Positions 11,201 to 22,487 of a DNA stretch of 64,000 nt are shown in pieces. The stretch lies in assembly GCA_022419385.1 (NCBI GenBank), contig JAJUBI010000001.1, positions 4,712,001-4,776,000 of the forward strand, given 5' to 3'. A model generated the notes under the pieces. It worked only from the letters and a program-made list of their open reading frames with translations, was not told where the DNA came from and did no database searches. Numbering within the stretch: position 1 is the stretch's first letter; every line of letters begins with the position of its first letter. The DNA is from Paraconiothyrium sp. Pb-2020 (lineage: Eukaryota > Ascomycota > Dothideomycetes > Pleosporales > Didymosphaeriaceae). The position numbers and the translations under genes were made by a program.

Positions 11201-12433
11201 ATAGTCAGCATCTGTCATTCGCGTGCGGGGAGGATCGAATGTTGCCAACTCACGATTGCATCCAGCTTCCGTTTGTCCTCTTCGCCTGAACTCCGTATCA
11301 TGACCTGTTGCAGCAGCTTGCACGCGTCCCCGTACGCCTCCATGGCGCCCTCGAAGTTTTGCGCATTGTCCAACAAGACTGCGGTGTTCGCCTTCTGCAG
11401 TGCGCGTGACAGCATGGTCTTTTTGTCCTTCTCCCTCCGCTCCCGGGTGCGCGGAGGGGTACCTTGAACGCCGTCGTCTAGGCGGCTGCTCGCGTTGCTT
11501 CCACTCCGATCTCTGTATTCCTGCTCTTTCGAGAATGATCGTTCGTGTATAGCGCTCTGCGCTGGTTTCGGTGGGGGGTCCCTTGCGGTGCCAGTCGAGG
11601 GACGGCCTGCTGTCAATGGGCGAGAAGCGCCCGAATTCGCCCTGTATCTGGCTTCAGATTCCAGGAGACTGACCGGTGGGGACCCTAGCGGCGACCTCCC
11701 GAGAATCCTGTCCGCCTTTGTCCGTGAAGGTGGTCGCTGTCCCGGAGCAGGTCGAGGTTTCGAATTGAAGTAATCGGTGGAAGCTTGGGTGTATGTGGTA
11801 GGTGTGACGAGCCCAGCGGTGGAGGGAGGATCGCTGGAGGAGCCCGTGAGGGGGCTGTTGGGGTCGTAGACAGTGGCGGGGAGGAGGGCAGGCAGCGAGG
11901 GGATCTGCGGAGGGCCCGTGGCCGAGGGCGGGGGGTTGTAGAGGGGCGAGCGCGGTCGGTGGGCGCGGCGGGGGCTCGAGGCCGGCGAGGGTGGTGTTGG
12001 GTGTGGGTGAAGGGTCGGGGCGCGTGGGTGAGAGTGGGTGGGCAGCGGCGCCATTGACGAAGGGAAGGGAGAGCGACTGCGACTGGAGATGGCGCTGCAG
12101 GGCGGGCTGGGGGTGCGGGTGTCCGGTAGACGTGTCCCTGAAGGTGGTGGGCGAGGCCAGGGTGCTCTCGGTGCTCTGCGACCAGCGATTGAGATTGGCA
12201 ACGCCGTCCCTGAAGAGTCCCAAGGCGTCGCCAGCGCCGGCGGCAGCGCTACTGCGGCGTCTGGCTCCAGGCGGTGTGGACGAGGGGTGGGGTCTGGACG
12301 GATCCAGGATAGGGTCCTTGAACGAGGCTGCGCGCTTGACGGTGACGGTCGACGACGACGAGAGGGAGTTGCTGCGCGAGGGGCGGCGGGGCGGCGCTGC
12401 GACGTCTGTGGCCGCCGACGAGAGGAGGTTCAT
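8269..12433 (-). CDS. MIT-domain protein (microtubule interacting and transport), with a probable frame lesion
   Basis: Large protein of roughly 1350 aa. Exons: 12433-11254, 11196-8517 and 8456-8269. Introns 11197-11253 and 8457-8516 have good donors, and the latter has a CTGAC branch site. The first exon ends in an MIT domain (ALQKANTAVLLDNAQNFEGA, then MEAYGDACKLLQQV), a three-helix fold that binds ESCRT-III-type tails in endosomal sorting. The middle is long, acidic/serine-rich and disordered; the C-terminus is ordered (ICRFVLADVTLMLDKFIKRG). In the GC-rich first exon the N-terminal frame (MNLLSSAATDVAAPPRRPSR, then LNRWSQSTES) and the MIT frame differ by one base, with the switch somewhere between about 12200 and 11930. 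No convincing intron accounts for it. The domain call is secure; the exact N-terminal half is not. Confidence 0.75.
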
Positions 12434-13147
12434 GGCGGAGAGGGCGTGCCGTGCCTGCGTCAAACTGTCTCAAAGGGGGCGTTCCCTGATCATGCACGTT
12501 CATGCACGCTGTCCTCCGGCATGGCGGCGTGTGCAGGAACGCGCACAGAGTTGCAGCGGAGCAGCGGGCGCGGACGACGATGGGCGCTGCTGTGCTGCCA
12601 GAGCGAGCTGCTGTGTATCGGCGAGGCTGGAGTGCGTCTCCCACGGGGGACATGACTGAACGAACGACCCCCTGGTTGCGGCGCCCCCAGACGGGCTTAG
12701 CCCGGCTGCCCCTGGACGCTCGCCGACGCTTCCACCGCCCTGTTATCGCGTCGGACTCTATTATCGCCCTACGGAGCAGCTCCCTGCCTGTATATCCTAC
12801 TGTATCTACCACTGCATCTGATGCTTCCGAACAGCCTACACCCTATCCACACGCGCTCCGTCACGTCACGTCAGCCAGGCCTGCATTGCTCGTGGGTGCC
12901 ATCTGCTCGTTCGCGCCTATCTGTGCTTTCCCTCCACCTGTCTACGTGGTGCGCTTCCGTCACCCATAATCTGCCCGGCCCCACTGCTCATCCATCGTGG
13001 CCTCGAGAGCGCCGTCTAGTCCGCTCTCGTCGCGTTTCATGCATTACCGTTATTGCGTCATGACCCGTCTGACTGCTTGTCCGGAGACCTGGCCCACTTG
13101 CTGCACACGTGTGAACGTGTCTGAACACCCTGGCTTCTCCTAGATGC
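12434..13147. other. Region upstream of the MIT gene and downstream of CSN3
   Basis: 714 bases, C/T-rich on the plus strand, holding the promoter of the MIT-domain gene and the CSN3 3' end. Long open frames here are GC-driven and carry no conserved motif. Confidence 0.4.
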
Positions 13148-14940
13148 TCAGCGCATGTCGCCCATTATGTCCTCATCCATGTCGCCGTCGTCAAATGTCA
13201 CGTCCATGGCGTCCGCGCCGCCGCCTCCACCTGCCCCGTTCTTCTTCTTCTGGCGCTTCACATACTCCACATACTCCTTGGTGATGCTCAGACGGTAGTC
13301 CGCATCCTTCACCAGCTCGGCCAGCGCATCCGTCCGCTGCGTCTGCTCGAACAGCGCCTGCTGCTGCTGCTTTTCCGTCTTGGCAAGGGGTCCTTGGGTG
13401 GGGTCGAGGTAGAAACGCAACACCGCCCCTGCTCCCGACTTGTCCTTGGTCTCACGACGGGCGTTTAGCAGGCCTTGTCGGATTAGCGAGTCCACAAACG
13501 TCGTCACTTGATCTACGCTGCTGCCCACGTTGCTCGCAATGTTGCACACTGGAATCGCCGAGAAGGTCCGCGATAGGCGCGAGAGGTAGGCTCGGTTCTG
13601 GTGTTCTAAGAGCTCCTCGACTAGACCCGTGTTCCCATCCTACACATTGTGTAAGCGACATGCCTTGAAACGGACCAAACATGTTTCATGTGGGGATCCC
13701 GGATCGAGGAATGGACATCGAGCGTCAAGTGTTTCGTACCGAGTGGACTTACCTCGGTCCAGATCTCGCTGCCCGCATTGACTTGTGCTTTGAGTTTTGG
13801 TAGGTTATTGAGCTGCTGGAAAGCTTCTGCCAGTGCCTCATACGCTTTGGCAGCGTTCTTGCAATGCTTGATCGCGGCACTGCTCATGGTCCGTGGAGGC
13901 GTTTTATACTACGAATAGTCAGTTCGCGATACTCCAGCTGATTCCACCGTACTTGGACATTCGTACTAGTGGACGTAGAGCAATCACTTACTGATTTGTC
14001 CGCCAAACAGCTAATCAGCACCCACTTCTTGTATGCTTCGAGCATCAACCCGTTAAGCGCATTGTTCGCAGGCGTCACCAGGACATGCTCCAAGAAGTGT
14101 AGAGCATCCTTGAACTGCCCCTCTCCAAGATATGCCATGGCTCCTAGAACATAGTACTCTTGTAGATCCATCAAGCTGATTTTAGCTGTGTGGCCTGACT
14201 TCAGATTGATGTACTCTCCACTTGCGACGCTATCTGCAGCCACCACAGAGTACTCCAGATCTTCCAATGTTTCCTTCGCAATGGCCGTAGGAAGGCTGTG
14301 TATGTAGTTGTTGAGAACGGGGAGGGCAGCCTTGTAAGACCTGGTCTCCATGCATAGCTGAATGAAGCGGAGGTGGGTCGAGGTGAAAGTGCCCGTTGTA
14401 GGGTCGAGGCGGAACATTGCCGAGCGAATTGGAGCGATGGCAAGAGCAGGCTAGATCCGTTAGCGATTGTTAGGTTTTAGGCATTCATGACTGCAGCATA
14501 CCGCCCCTTCGTTTCGCGCAGCCACCTCGACGTAGTCTACCAGTTTCCGCCACTGCTCTCCGGCGTACCGCATCTGGACTGGATCGAAAGACTCTAAAAA
14601 TAACACCAGTTTATTCCATAGTGACCCTCCGGGCCGGAGTTGGTCTGGAGTCTTCTTGGTGGCCGCTTCGATACGGTGGCGGAGGGTATAAGCGTATGCT
14701 ATTGCGTTGGTTGTAGGGTCAAGGACCTAGACGAGTCAGACGCGTAAGCTTATGAACTTTGCCTATACACACGTTCAGAGGATCTTGAGGCGAGTCTGCA
14801 CCCTTGAGAAAAGTCGCGGAAGTCGATCCATTGATCTGTTTGACAAACTCGCGAGCTTCCCTGTCGTAGTCGCGCTTCTGTTGAAGCTCCGGAGCATCTG
14901 GCTGGAAGCTCAGAAGGGAGTTGATTGTATCTGCAGACAT
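13148..14940 (-). CDS. csn3: COP9 signalosome subunit 3
   Basis: PCI-type subunit of the COP9 signalosome, which removes NEDD8 from cullin-RING ligases and in filamentous fungi controls development and secondary metabolism. Exons: 14940-14773, 14726-14502, 14450-13992, 13908-13753 and 13639-13148, all phase 0, giving 499 aa. Start: MSADTINSLLSF. Recognisable blocks are RLDPTTGTFTSTHLRFIQLC and METRSYKAALPVLNNYIHSL (TPR-like helices), LQEYYVLGAMAYLGEGQFKD, and the PCI winged helix CNIASNVGSSVDQVTTFVDS followed by LIRQGLLNAR. The tail is acidic and methionine/aspartate-rich. Introns are 46, 51, 83 and 113 nt. Length and block order match CSN3; subunit assignment rests on these motifs. Confidence 0.88.
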
Positions 14941-15448
14941 CGTGTGGTAAGGAGTGTAGGACCTGCCGTGCGGAGAAGAGGCGTGTGCGAGCGTCGAGAC
15001 ACGTGGGGCGTTATGGGGCGCGGTCGCACCTGCCCGATGGGTGCACCTACCAGCTGTACAAGTTCGAAGTCCAAGGGAAGCTGGGTGATCAAAGAATGAA
15101 GTGACCGTATCTGGAAGAAATTGGTCTTCGTGTGGAGGTGAGACTTGAGTGAGCGTGTACCCAAGGTCAAGCTCAAGCTCAAGGCTGCCACGGCTGTCGT
15201 TCCCCACCAACGTCTGTTGTGTCCGTGCGCGCCCCGGACCCGCAAACCGGCAGGACCACAATAAGTAGACCTTCCGTCCGTGGTCAACGACCCTCTTACT
15301 GCTTGCAATACGCATACATCCGTAATAAGTGCTTTTGTTGCATCAACTATGTAGATTGAACCACATATACTAACGTCATCGCATAGCTTCAAGCGATGCA
15401 TCCAATACGCTGCGCTATCTAACCCCAAAACACCCATATAAGGTGGGA
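14941..15448. promoter_or_regulatory. Upstream region of CSN3, downstream of BUB1
   Basis: 508 bases carrying the CSN3 promoter. No other gene was seen, and no motif was assigned with confidence. Confidence 0.35.
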
Positions 15449-18400
15449 TTACCTCTTCTTGACAGCTTCCTCCATCTTCCTCACCAACGCCTTGAGCCCA
15501 ACCCCTTTCTCGCAGTTGCTTTCCAACCATACCTCCATCTTCTCTCTCACGTCCCTCATCCCCTTCGAGACTGGCATTTTCCGGCCTTCTTCGACTTCCA
15601 AATGCATCAACGGATTCAACAACAAATCTAGAGCTTCCTGCCAAAGATCGATCTGCCAGTACCTCTTCAGGCTTTCCTTGATGCGGTACGTCTTCGTTGC
15701 GCCAGCACCGAGCGTGGCTGCCCTCTCCGCGACAGTTGAGATATACTTGCCGAAAAGAAGGTTGTGGATAATTCCCGCGAGACCGTGGTAATCGATCTGA
15801 TACGTCCATGGTCGTAGTTCCCGCATCTCAGCGCAGTCAGCTTCGGTAGTGGGCCAGTCGGCAATGAACTGCACATCGGGTTTGAAGACCTTCATGTCGA
15901 TACCACGGCCAAAATCGATCAGAGAGATGCCCTTCGACGCCCAACCATGCCTACCGTCGCGCTTATACTGGGGGTCCCATTGCTCGTCTTTTGATAATGC
16001 ATCAAAGCGAACGAGGATGTTGTCGGCCTTCAGATCGCCATGTATCAGACTCTTAGAGTGCAACGACTCGACTGTCCGGAAGAGTTCGATGGTGAAGAAC
16101 ATCGCGAGCTGCTCGTCCATGACACCATTATCTGCACGAGCAACATTGACCAAGTCAAGAAGTGTGCCTTGATCTTTGAACTCCTCAATCAAATAGCACT
16201 CATCTTCGAATAGATGCATCTCGTACGCGTAGATGACCGATTGTGCTGCGCGAGAGACGCCTAGGCGCCTCTTGGCTTGTCGCATAATATAAAATTCCCA
16301 CGGCGAAGGCGGCTCCTCCATCTTGAATGCTTCCAAAGTATGACGTTTGACGCCAGACTCGCCCCTGTCCGTTTGTTTAAGCTGATCCTCCTCCTGATCT
16401 TCCTCGATACAGGTACTCTCGGCTAGATACACCGGAGCGAAAGCGCCCTTTCCGAGCTCCTTCTTAACAGTGTACATCCTCTCACTACCGGGGAAGCGAA
16501 GGGTTGGCGGTACTGTGAGGTTTGCTGTCGTTTTGTCGCCAGAGGCTCGGTTGTTCATCTTAGACACAGCTTTGGTGTACTTTCGAATATCTGCGCCCTT
16601 GCCGTAAGTGCACTCTGTGTCAGCGAAATACCCATCGTACGATTCTAGCGGGGGCTGTATCTCTCGAAGGATAGTCTCTCGAATCAGTTTATCAACAGGA
16701 TTGCACTGTGTATCCTCGATGATAGGGCCTTTTGGTTCCGTGTCTTCAGTCTCAGCATCTTTCACGACTAGCGCGGCTGGTTTTGACTCAGTCAGAGGCT
16801 TCTCTACCGGCATTGCCTCCCGGAGTGCAAGCTTGGTAACTTTTCCTGGGCCATCAACAGATGGTGCAAGACCTTCTCGGAGAGGACTGCTCCACGGCTC
16901 GCCATCGTCTTCGATAATGGCTGGTGTACCTTTCGAGCGTGAAGGCGTCTTGGCCGAGAAATAGTCCTTCTGAGCATGCGCTGTTGCAATTCCCAGTGAC
17001 GATTCCGTCTTCTCCACGATCGGAGTCATGAATGGCAAGCGGTTATTAGCAGCAAAGGCAGGATCACGATACGGTCCTGTAGGCGCATAGTAGTTATCAG
17101 GAGGAACAGGCACGTAGTGTGTCGGTAACGAATGCGAGGGGAGCTCTGGAGACGTTGGTGTAACAAGATCTTCGGCTTGCTTATCAGTGTGGTCGCGTGA
17201 GTGAGACATTTCGCTGAACGAATCGTCCCCTAAACCTTCGCTCTCGTCTCCTGCGTCAGAGGGTCCATGTCCGTTCGGTACGTGCTTGCTTTCGGTGAAT
17301 TCAGACCATGCTGATACGCTTTTGGTGTCGGTCTCGTCCGCCTCGCTCTCTTCGACTTCATCATCTCCAATTGTTGTGCCGAGGGTAAAGTCGGCGGCAG
17401 TCGTCTCATCTCCAAACTCGCTGGTGGCGCAAGACAGGTGGCCAGTTCCTGTACTCTCACCAGCACTGGTGTACTCCTCATCATCATCGCCATCGGTCGT
17501 CTCTTCTTCGCTCTCAACCTCGGTAGTTGTCTCCGTAACCTCCTTCAAAGGCTCATTGAAGATGTCATAGATTTCTTCCATGGCTTCTTTGGTGTGCAGG
17601 GTCATCGTTGCTTCTTTTCCCAGCTTCTTACGTCGAATTTTGCGACCTGTGGGAGAATCCAAGTTTGCTTGAACTTTGCTATGTCAGAGATTTTGAAACG
17701 AAAGCGTGTGTCCATCACTCACTTGTCTGCGTCTCGTTCCGAATCTCCTTGACCTCCATGACCTTAATCTTCCGGGTTCGATTAGAGCGTTCTTCCCGTC
17801 TAGCCTTCTTAGTGGTCTTCGCCTTCTCCATCTCTTGCTGCGAGGGAGGTGTGTTCTCATCGTTGTAGCTTGTCTCGTCCTCGAAGCCTTTCAAAGGCAC
17901 AGTTTGAGCCTTGAGGGGTTCTCTTTTCGATTCTTGTTCTACCAGTGGTGTTGCTTGTGGCTTTGGCTCGTCATCCGCAAGGACAGCAAATAGCTTACTG
18001 GGCTTCGTCAACACCTTCTGCGCAGGCGAGACTGGCCGTTTCAATTCTTCATCATCGATGTGAATCAGAAGTTTTGTGCTAGCACTACTCCGATCCTCTT
18101 CCAGCATCAGCGGTGGATCCGCATCTATGTGGATATGAAGCTCGTCGGTGGGCCGCTTTTTGTCATCTGCCAAAGGTGAAGGCACGAATTCGGGAGCCAA
18201 CTTCGTATCTTTGTGGGTCGGGATCTTCCCGTTGACTTCCACTTGCTCGTGGGGCACAGGCGAGATTTCTGGACGGGTAGGCGTCTCTTCTACAGCCGCA
18301 ACATTGGCGGCGTTAGCCTTTTCCTCCTGAAGTCTTCGAGTTGCTTCCCAGTCAACGTTCAACCATCCACGATGCTGCGCTCGCAATTCTTCAATAGAGT

Positions 18401-19600
18401 ACTCCACACCACGCCTGGGGTAAATCAGTTGATAGTTTGCGAATCGGACTTCTTTGTTCCCGGTTTTTGGATTCACTGTAGGTTCTTCCAAGTGAACCGG
18501 ATGAGGGATTGCATGTTCGTCATTAGGCAGTAGTGTAGTCTATAGTACACACAAGGCAAAAGCCCAACCAGTTAGTCCTGTGCTTGTAAATACGTGTAGG
18601 GTTATTGATGACTTGTAAGTCTTACCTCGTCTTTGAAAATCATCATCTTCTGAACGCCGGTGTTCTTCTTTCCGACCTTCAGTGTTTCCCCAACCCAAGA
18701 CCTTACCTCAGGTGTGTTCTCCTTCTTTCGTTCTGCTAAGGACCCAATGCTATCCCATGCTTTCGAGCTTCCGCTAGATCCAGGTTTCGGTGATTCGTCA
18801 CCGTCAGAGAAGATGGCGAGCTTCGGTCTACCGGATCTCGAGGAAGTGCCTCCTATCTGTGCCCGATTCTGTGCTTGCGGGTCTGCCGGTCCAGTTGCGA
18901 AAGGGTCAAGTTTGGCTGCGAGGGCAGGCCGTATGGTAGGTAGCGCAGGGCTGGTAGGTTCGGGGGCCTGCTGCGGTCGGCTTTCGAAGCGGTGCTGGAA
19001 TTCGCCGTATTTGCGAACAAGCCGCTCGACGGGGCGCGCTTCCTTGTCAATGCCCATACTGTACACCTCCTCGGCCTGCATCCAACGTCCAGCTGTTTCC
19101 AGCCAAGCTGCAAATTCCTCATAGTATAGGGCGAGCTTATCGCCAATGTCATGTCGCGCGAGGTATGCAAACGTCTCCCGTGGCGCATCAGAGAAAAGGT
19201 GAATGTAGTGTAGCCACAGCTTTAGGTAGCGTGGATCGTTCTTGTAGTGCGAGGAGGACTGGAAGGCTTTCGTCGCACGCTCAAGCAGTGGGCAGAGCTG
19301 TGACTGTGGTGTGTTTTGCGCGGAAGGATATGCGTCGAGTGTCCATTTGACGTAGCGATCATAAACATCGAGTGGGTCATCGGACTCGTCTATTGCCTGG
19401 AGCTCCTTCTCGAATTCCTGGCGCCGTTCGCTATGCGCATCTTGTAGCTGTGATTGAGATGGTGCTTTGCCTGCAGCAGAAGAGAGCGGAGGTGTGTAGA
19501 GCTTTGCGAGTGCCTTCGCGGAGCGGCCGCTAGGCAGAGACTGGATGTTCTCCTTTTGGTTCTCGATCACGTCGAAATTGATTAAATCGTCGGAGCCCAT
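15449..19600 (-). CDS. bub1: BUB1/MAD3-type spindle checkpoint kinase (MADBUB)
   Basis: Spindle assembly checkpoint protein of 1336 aa. Exons: 19600-18626, 18539-17723 and 17667-15449. The N-terminus has a KEN box (residues 16-18), then the Mad3/BUB1 homology TPR region (about 65-215: EFEKELQAIDESDDPLDVYD, ... WLHYIHLFSD). A second KEN box follows at about 293-295, then a GLEBS-like Bub3-binding segment (GVEYSIEELRAQHRGW). The C-terminal third is a kinase with glycine loop LGKGAFAPVYLAES, catalytic HGDLKADN and metal-binding DFG. Introns are 86 and 55 nt. For the second, an alternative acceptor (CACAG) exists that also keeps frame but would remove SPTG. Two KEN boxes plus an intact kinase point to an unduplicated protein doing both MAD3 and BUB1 jobs; that last step is inference. 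Confidence 0.92.
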
Positions 19601-19916
19601 GGCGCCGGTTGGGTATCAATAGGAAGGAAGAGAAGGTTCTTTACTACAAACAAGGCTTACCTGCGCGCGCGTGGTTATTGTAGAAGTCGTGTCAAGCATG
19701 CAGCCAGGTGGGGCGCGTCGTGTTGATGCAGCCGCGGGCGCTCGAGCCAGCCAAAAGCGGCGTGGGCCGCGGTTTCCCCAGCAACCGCACAAGGAAGGAC
19801 CCACGTCCCTCATGCCTACATAGATACAGGTAGATGTAGCTACACGTTCATTTCGTAAAGTCTCCAAGAGTGCCTCCATGTCCCTTAAAGTGCATCCCCG
19901 GGTCGACTCTCCCACT
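19601..19916. promoter_or_regulatory. Upstream region of BUB1, downstream of the alcohol dehydrogenase
   Basis: 316 bases, GC-rich near 19720-19800. It is the presumptive BUB1 promoter. Confidence 0.35.
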
Positions 19917-21367
19917 CTACAGATTGCTCTTCCCTCCATCGAAGATGACGCCCATGCGACCCTGTGCTTTGTGCGAGTTCATCAGTTCAATCATCTTGGG
20001 CAGCTCATCCAGTCGGTAAAGCGACTGGTGCGGCTTGATATCTAATATTTGGGTACAAAGTCAGTGCAATGCTCATCAGTCGGGGAGTTGGGTGAAGTAG
20101 ATGTTCTGGCCAGCTACTAATGTCTGAAGATATCAGACTTAGAGGTGTATAGGCCTAGAGTCTTTAGACATTCGGCCAGCCTGAACGCCTACTTTGTACC
20201 CCGACATTGCGTACTGTGCTTCGCGCTGAACTCGATAGCCGGTCGCATATTGTAACAGGCTAATTGCCATCAGCTGTGCCGAGAAAGTCCCGCTTCAAAT
20301 GCACTCACTTCCGTTGTTGGAACCCTTCACCCGATATCGACCCAGAGCGATATCTAAAGCATTCAGCTGTAGTGGTTCTCGGGGAATCCCAACGACCATC
20401 AGCAGACCCTGGCCAGGCTTGATGATTGGGGGGCAATCGTCGTACGACTTTTTTGATGCTGTGAAGTTTACTGCAGCATCGACCCCTCCGCCTGTAATCT
20501 CAAGCACCCTCTCCTTCCAATCCGTATCTTTGACCGAGTTGAAGACGTGATCGGCGCCACAAATTTTTGCCTCCTCAAGAGCTTGGTCGGCAATGTCTAG
20601 TCCGATGACCTTGAGGCCCATAGCTCTATAGGGCGTCGTCAACAAACGGGAGAATGGGTGGAGTTATGCTTCCTACTTTGCATACTGGATACCCAAATGG
20701 CCTAGGCCACCGCACCCTATCACAGCAACCCATTGTCCAAGCTCGAGTTCGCAATCTTGAATTCCATGGAAGGCCGTGACACCTGCGCAAAAAAGTGGCG
20801 CCGCTGTATTGACATCGACTGTATCTATGTTAACTCGGCTCGCGGATCCTATTCTCTCCTGAGGGCAACGTACGTCCTTCGGGCAGGACCATGGCAGCCC
20901 GCGCATCAACAACAGCATACTCCTGGAAGTACCCATCTAGCGTGAAGCCTTGCATCTTCGTATTTCCCGTAACGCACCACGAGTTGTGCACCGTCCTGCA
21001 ATTTGTACAATCAAAGCAGCATTCTACGGCGCAAAGGAATCCGACATTGTCGCCCACCTGGAACATTTTCGCAGCCACTCCTGATCCGCGACCAACAACA
21101 GTTCCGGTAGCTTCGTGCCCTATAGTGACGGGGTTCTTGCCCAGGATGAGCCCTTGGTCGTTCGGCTCGAATAGCATCACATCGGAATGGCAAAGGGAGG
21201 CATTTTTGATCTTGATGAGCAGTTCGTGTTCGCGCGGTTCTGGTATTGGAACTCGGTTCAGATGGAGTTTATTATCGCGCGCATCGTACCTGGCATTAAT
21301 ATTAATAGATTGGTGTTGCTCGCTCTGAAACCGCGTACTGTTGGGCAAACATGGTCTTGGAACTCAT
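19917..21367 (-). CDS. Zinc-dependent alcohol dehydrogenase (MDR superfamily)
   Basis: NAD(P)-dependent alcohol dehydrogenase of 359 aa in six exons: 21367-21339, 21289-20874, 20824-20677, 20625-20309, 20259-20215 and 20041-19917 (1080 nt). The catalytic zinc ligands are seen in SLCHSD and GHEATG. A structural-zinc cysteine cluster occurs at CCFDCTNC, and the Rossmann motif is VIGCGGLGHLGIQYAKAMG. The C-terminus (HNIKPHQSLYRLDELPKMIE, then GRMGVIFD) matches the family. Introns are 49, 49, 51, 49 and 173 nt; the last is unusually long here. The start is set by splicing of the nine-codon first exon, since the long frame itself has no ATG. Substrate is unknown; the neighbouring P450 could suggest secondary metabolism, but that is speculative. 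Confidence 0.88.
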
Positions 21368-22487
21368 CCTAGCTATTGAACAAAGTGATTGTTAGGTTTA
21401 AAGATACGGGAAATATGACAGGCGCGCTTCATGCCAGCCAGCGGCCTGGTATACGCTTCTCGCAGCATTGCGTGCCTGGCGGGAAAGCTCAACCGCTAGC
21501 CATGGGGAAGATGGTTCCCGACAATCAGCCCCGGGTTGCGCGTTGCAATACCCTCACCCCGCAACCCCGCAACGGAGGCTTTCCACGATCGAGCGAGTCA
21601 TGCAAGGGCGCAACACTCCCTCTCCACGAATTGCCTTCTAAGACTTGTCCTCCCTCCTTCGCAACATGAGATGAATGCTATTTCCGTTCCGGTGTATCGA
21701 TCGTTATCTGTCTGGGGTAGCTTGCGAACCCCCACAACCCGAAGCCCCAATGGAACGCCACTCTGTCTCCGAGCGTCACCGTATTCACAATACGTTCAGC
21801 AGTATCCTGTCGCTGGTAGTAATTTCCATCTCGCCCAGCTTGAAAGCATTCAGCCGAGCGCGTGTAATCTCATTGGCAACAATGCTATGTTAACCGGTCG
21901 TCGACAACTGCATGGCGGGAAAAGCGTCTCGTTCCGGGTGGCACATACGGATAGATCTTCGAGGCATCCCAGGCAGTAGCGACATCAATATTTCAATGAG
22001 ACAATCGAAGGCGCTCGTACGAAGATGTACGTTCCTCGCCATCTATGCGAAGCGGATGCTGGCGTAAACGCTGACAATCTCCAGGTGGAGGGCACTGGGC
22101 GAAGCAACGGCGGCATTTGTGGTTGGTGGAGAGTAGCATTGTATCGAGCTTGGTGAAACTGGTCGATTCTAATCGATTCGCTGCTATAAGCAGTGACGCA
22201 AGGTAATGCGGTCTTGAAACAATCGTTTTGGACGACCATCAACCACCTAGGTGATTCCTAGATCCTCTGATTATATCCCCATACAGCTGGCATACATCCA
22301 GAGGCCTTCGTCTGCTAGCGGCGGGGCTGTTCCAAGCGAGCCATTACGGCATTTGAAGCTGGCAGGCTTTACTGGGTCACAGGAAGCCATGTAAGTAGCA
22401 CACGGCAGCGAAATGCCGAACCGCTGCATTGGAGGGTGTGATTCCGCCTTGAAAGGCATGCGACAACGCTAATCTGTTTTCAACAGA
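21368..22487. other. Intergenic region, nothing recognised
   Basis: 1.1 kb between two minus-strand genes, containing the alcohol dehydrogenase promoter. Open frames are short and without motifs. Confidence 0.4.

Noticed and set aside
14910..15809. 299-aa minus-strand open frame joining the BUB1 end and CSN3 start
   Set aside because: It is in other frames than both genes, lacks motifs, and crosses their boundary.
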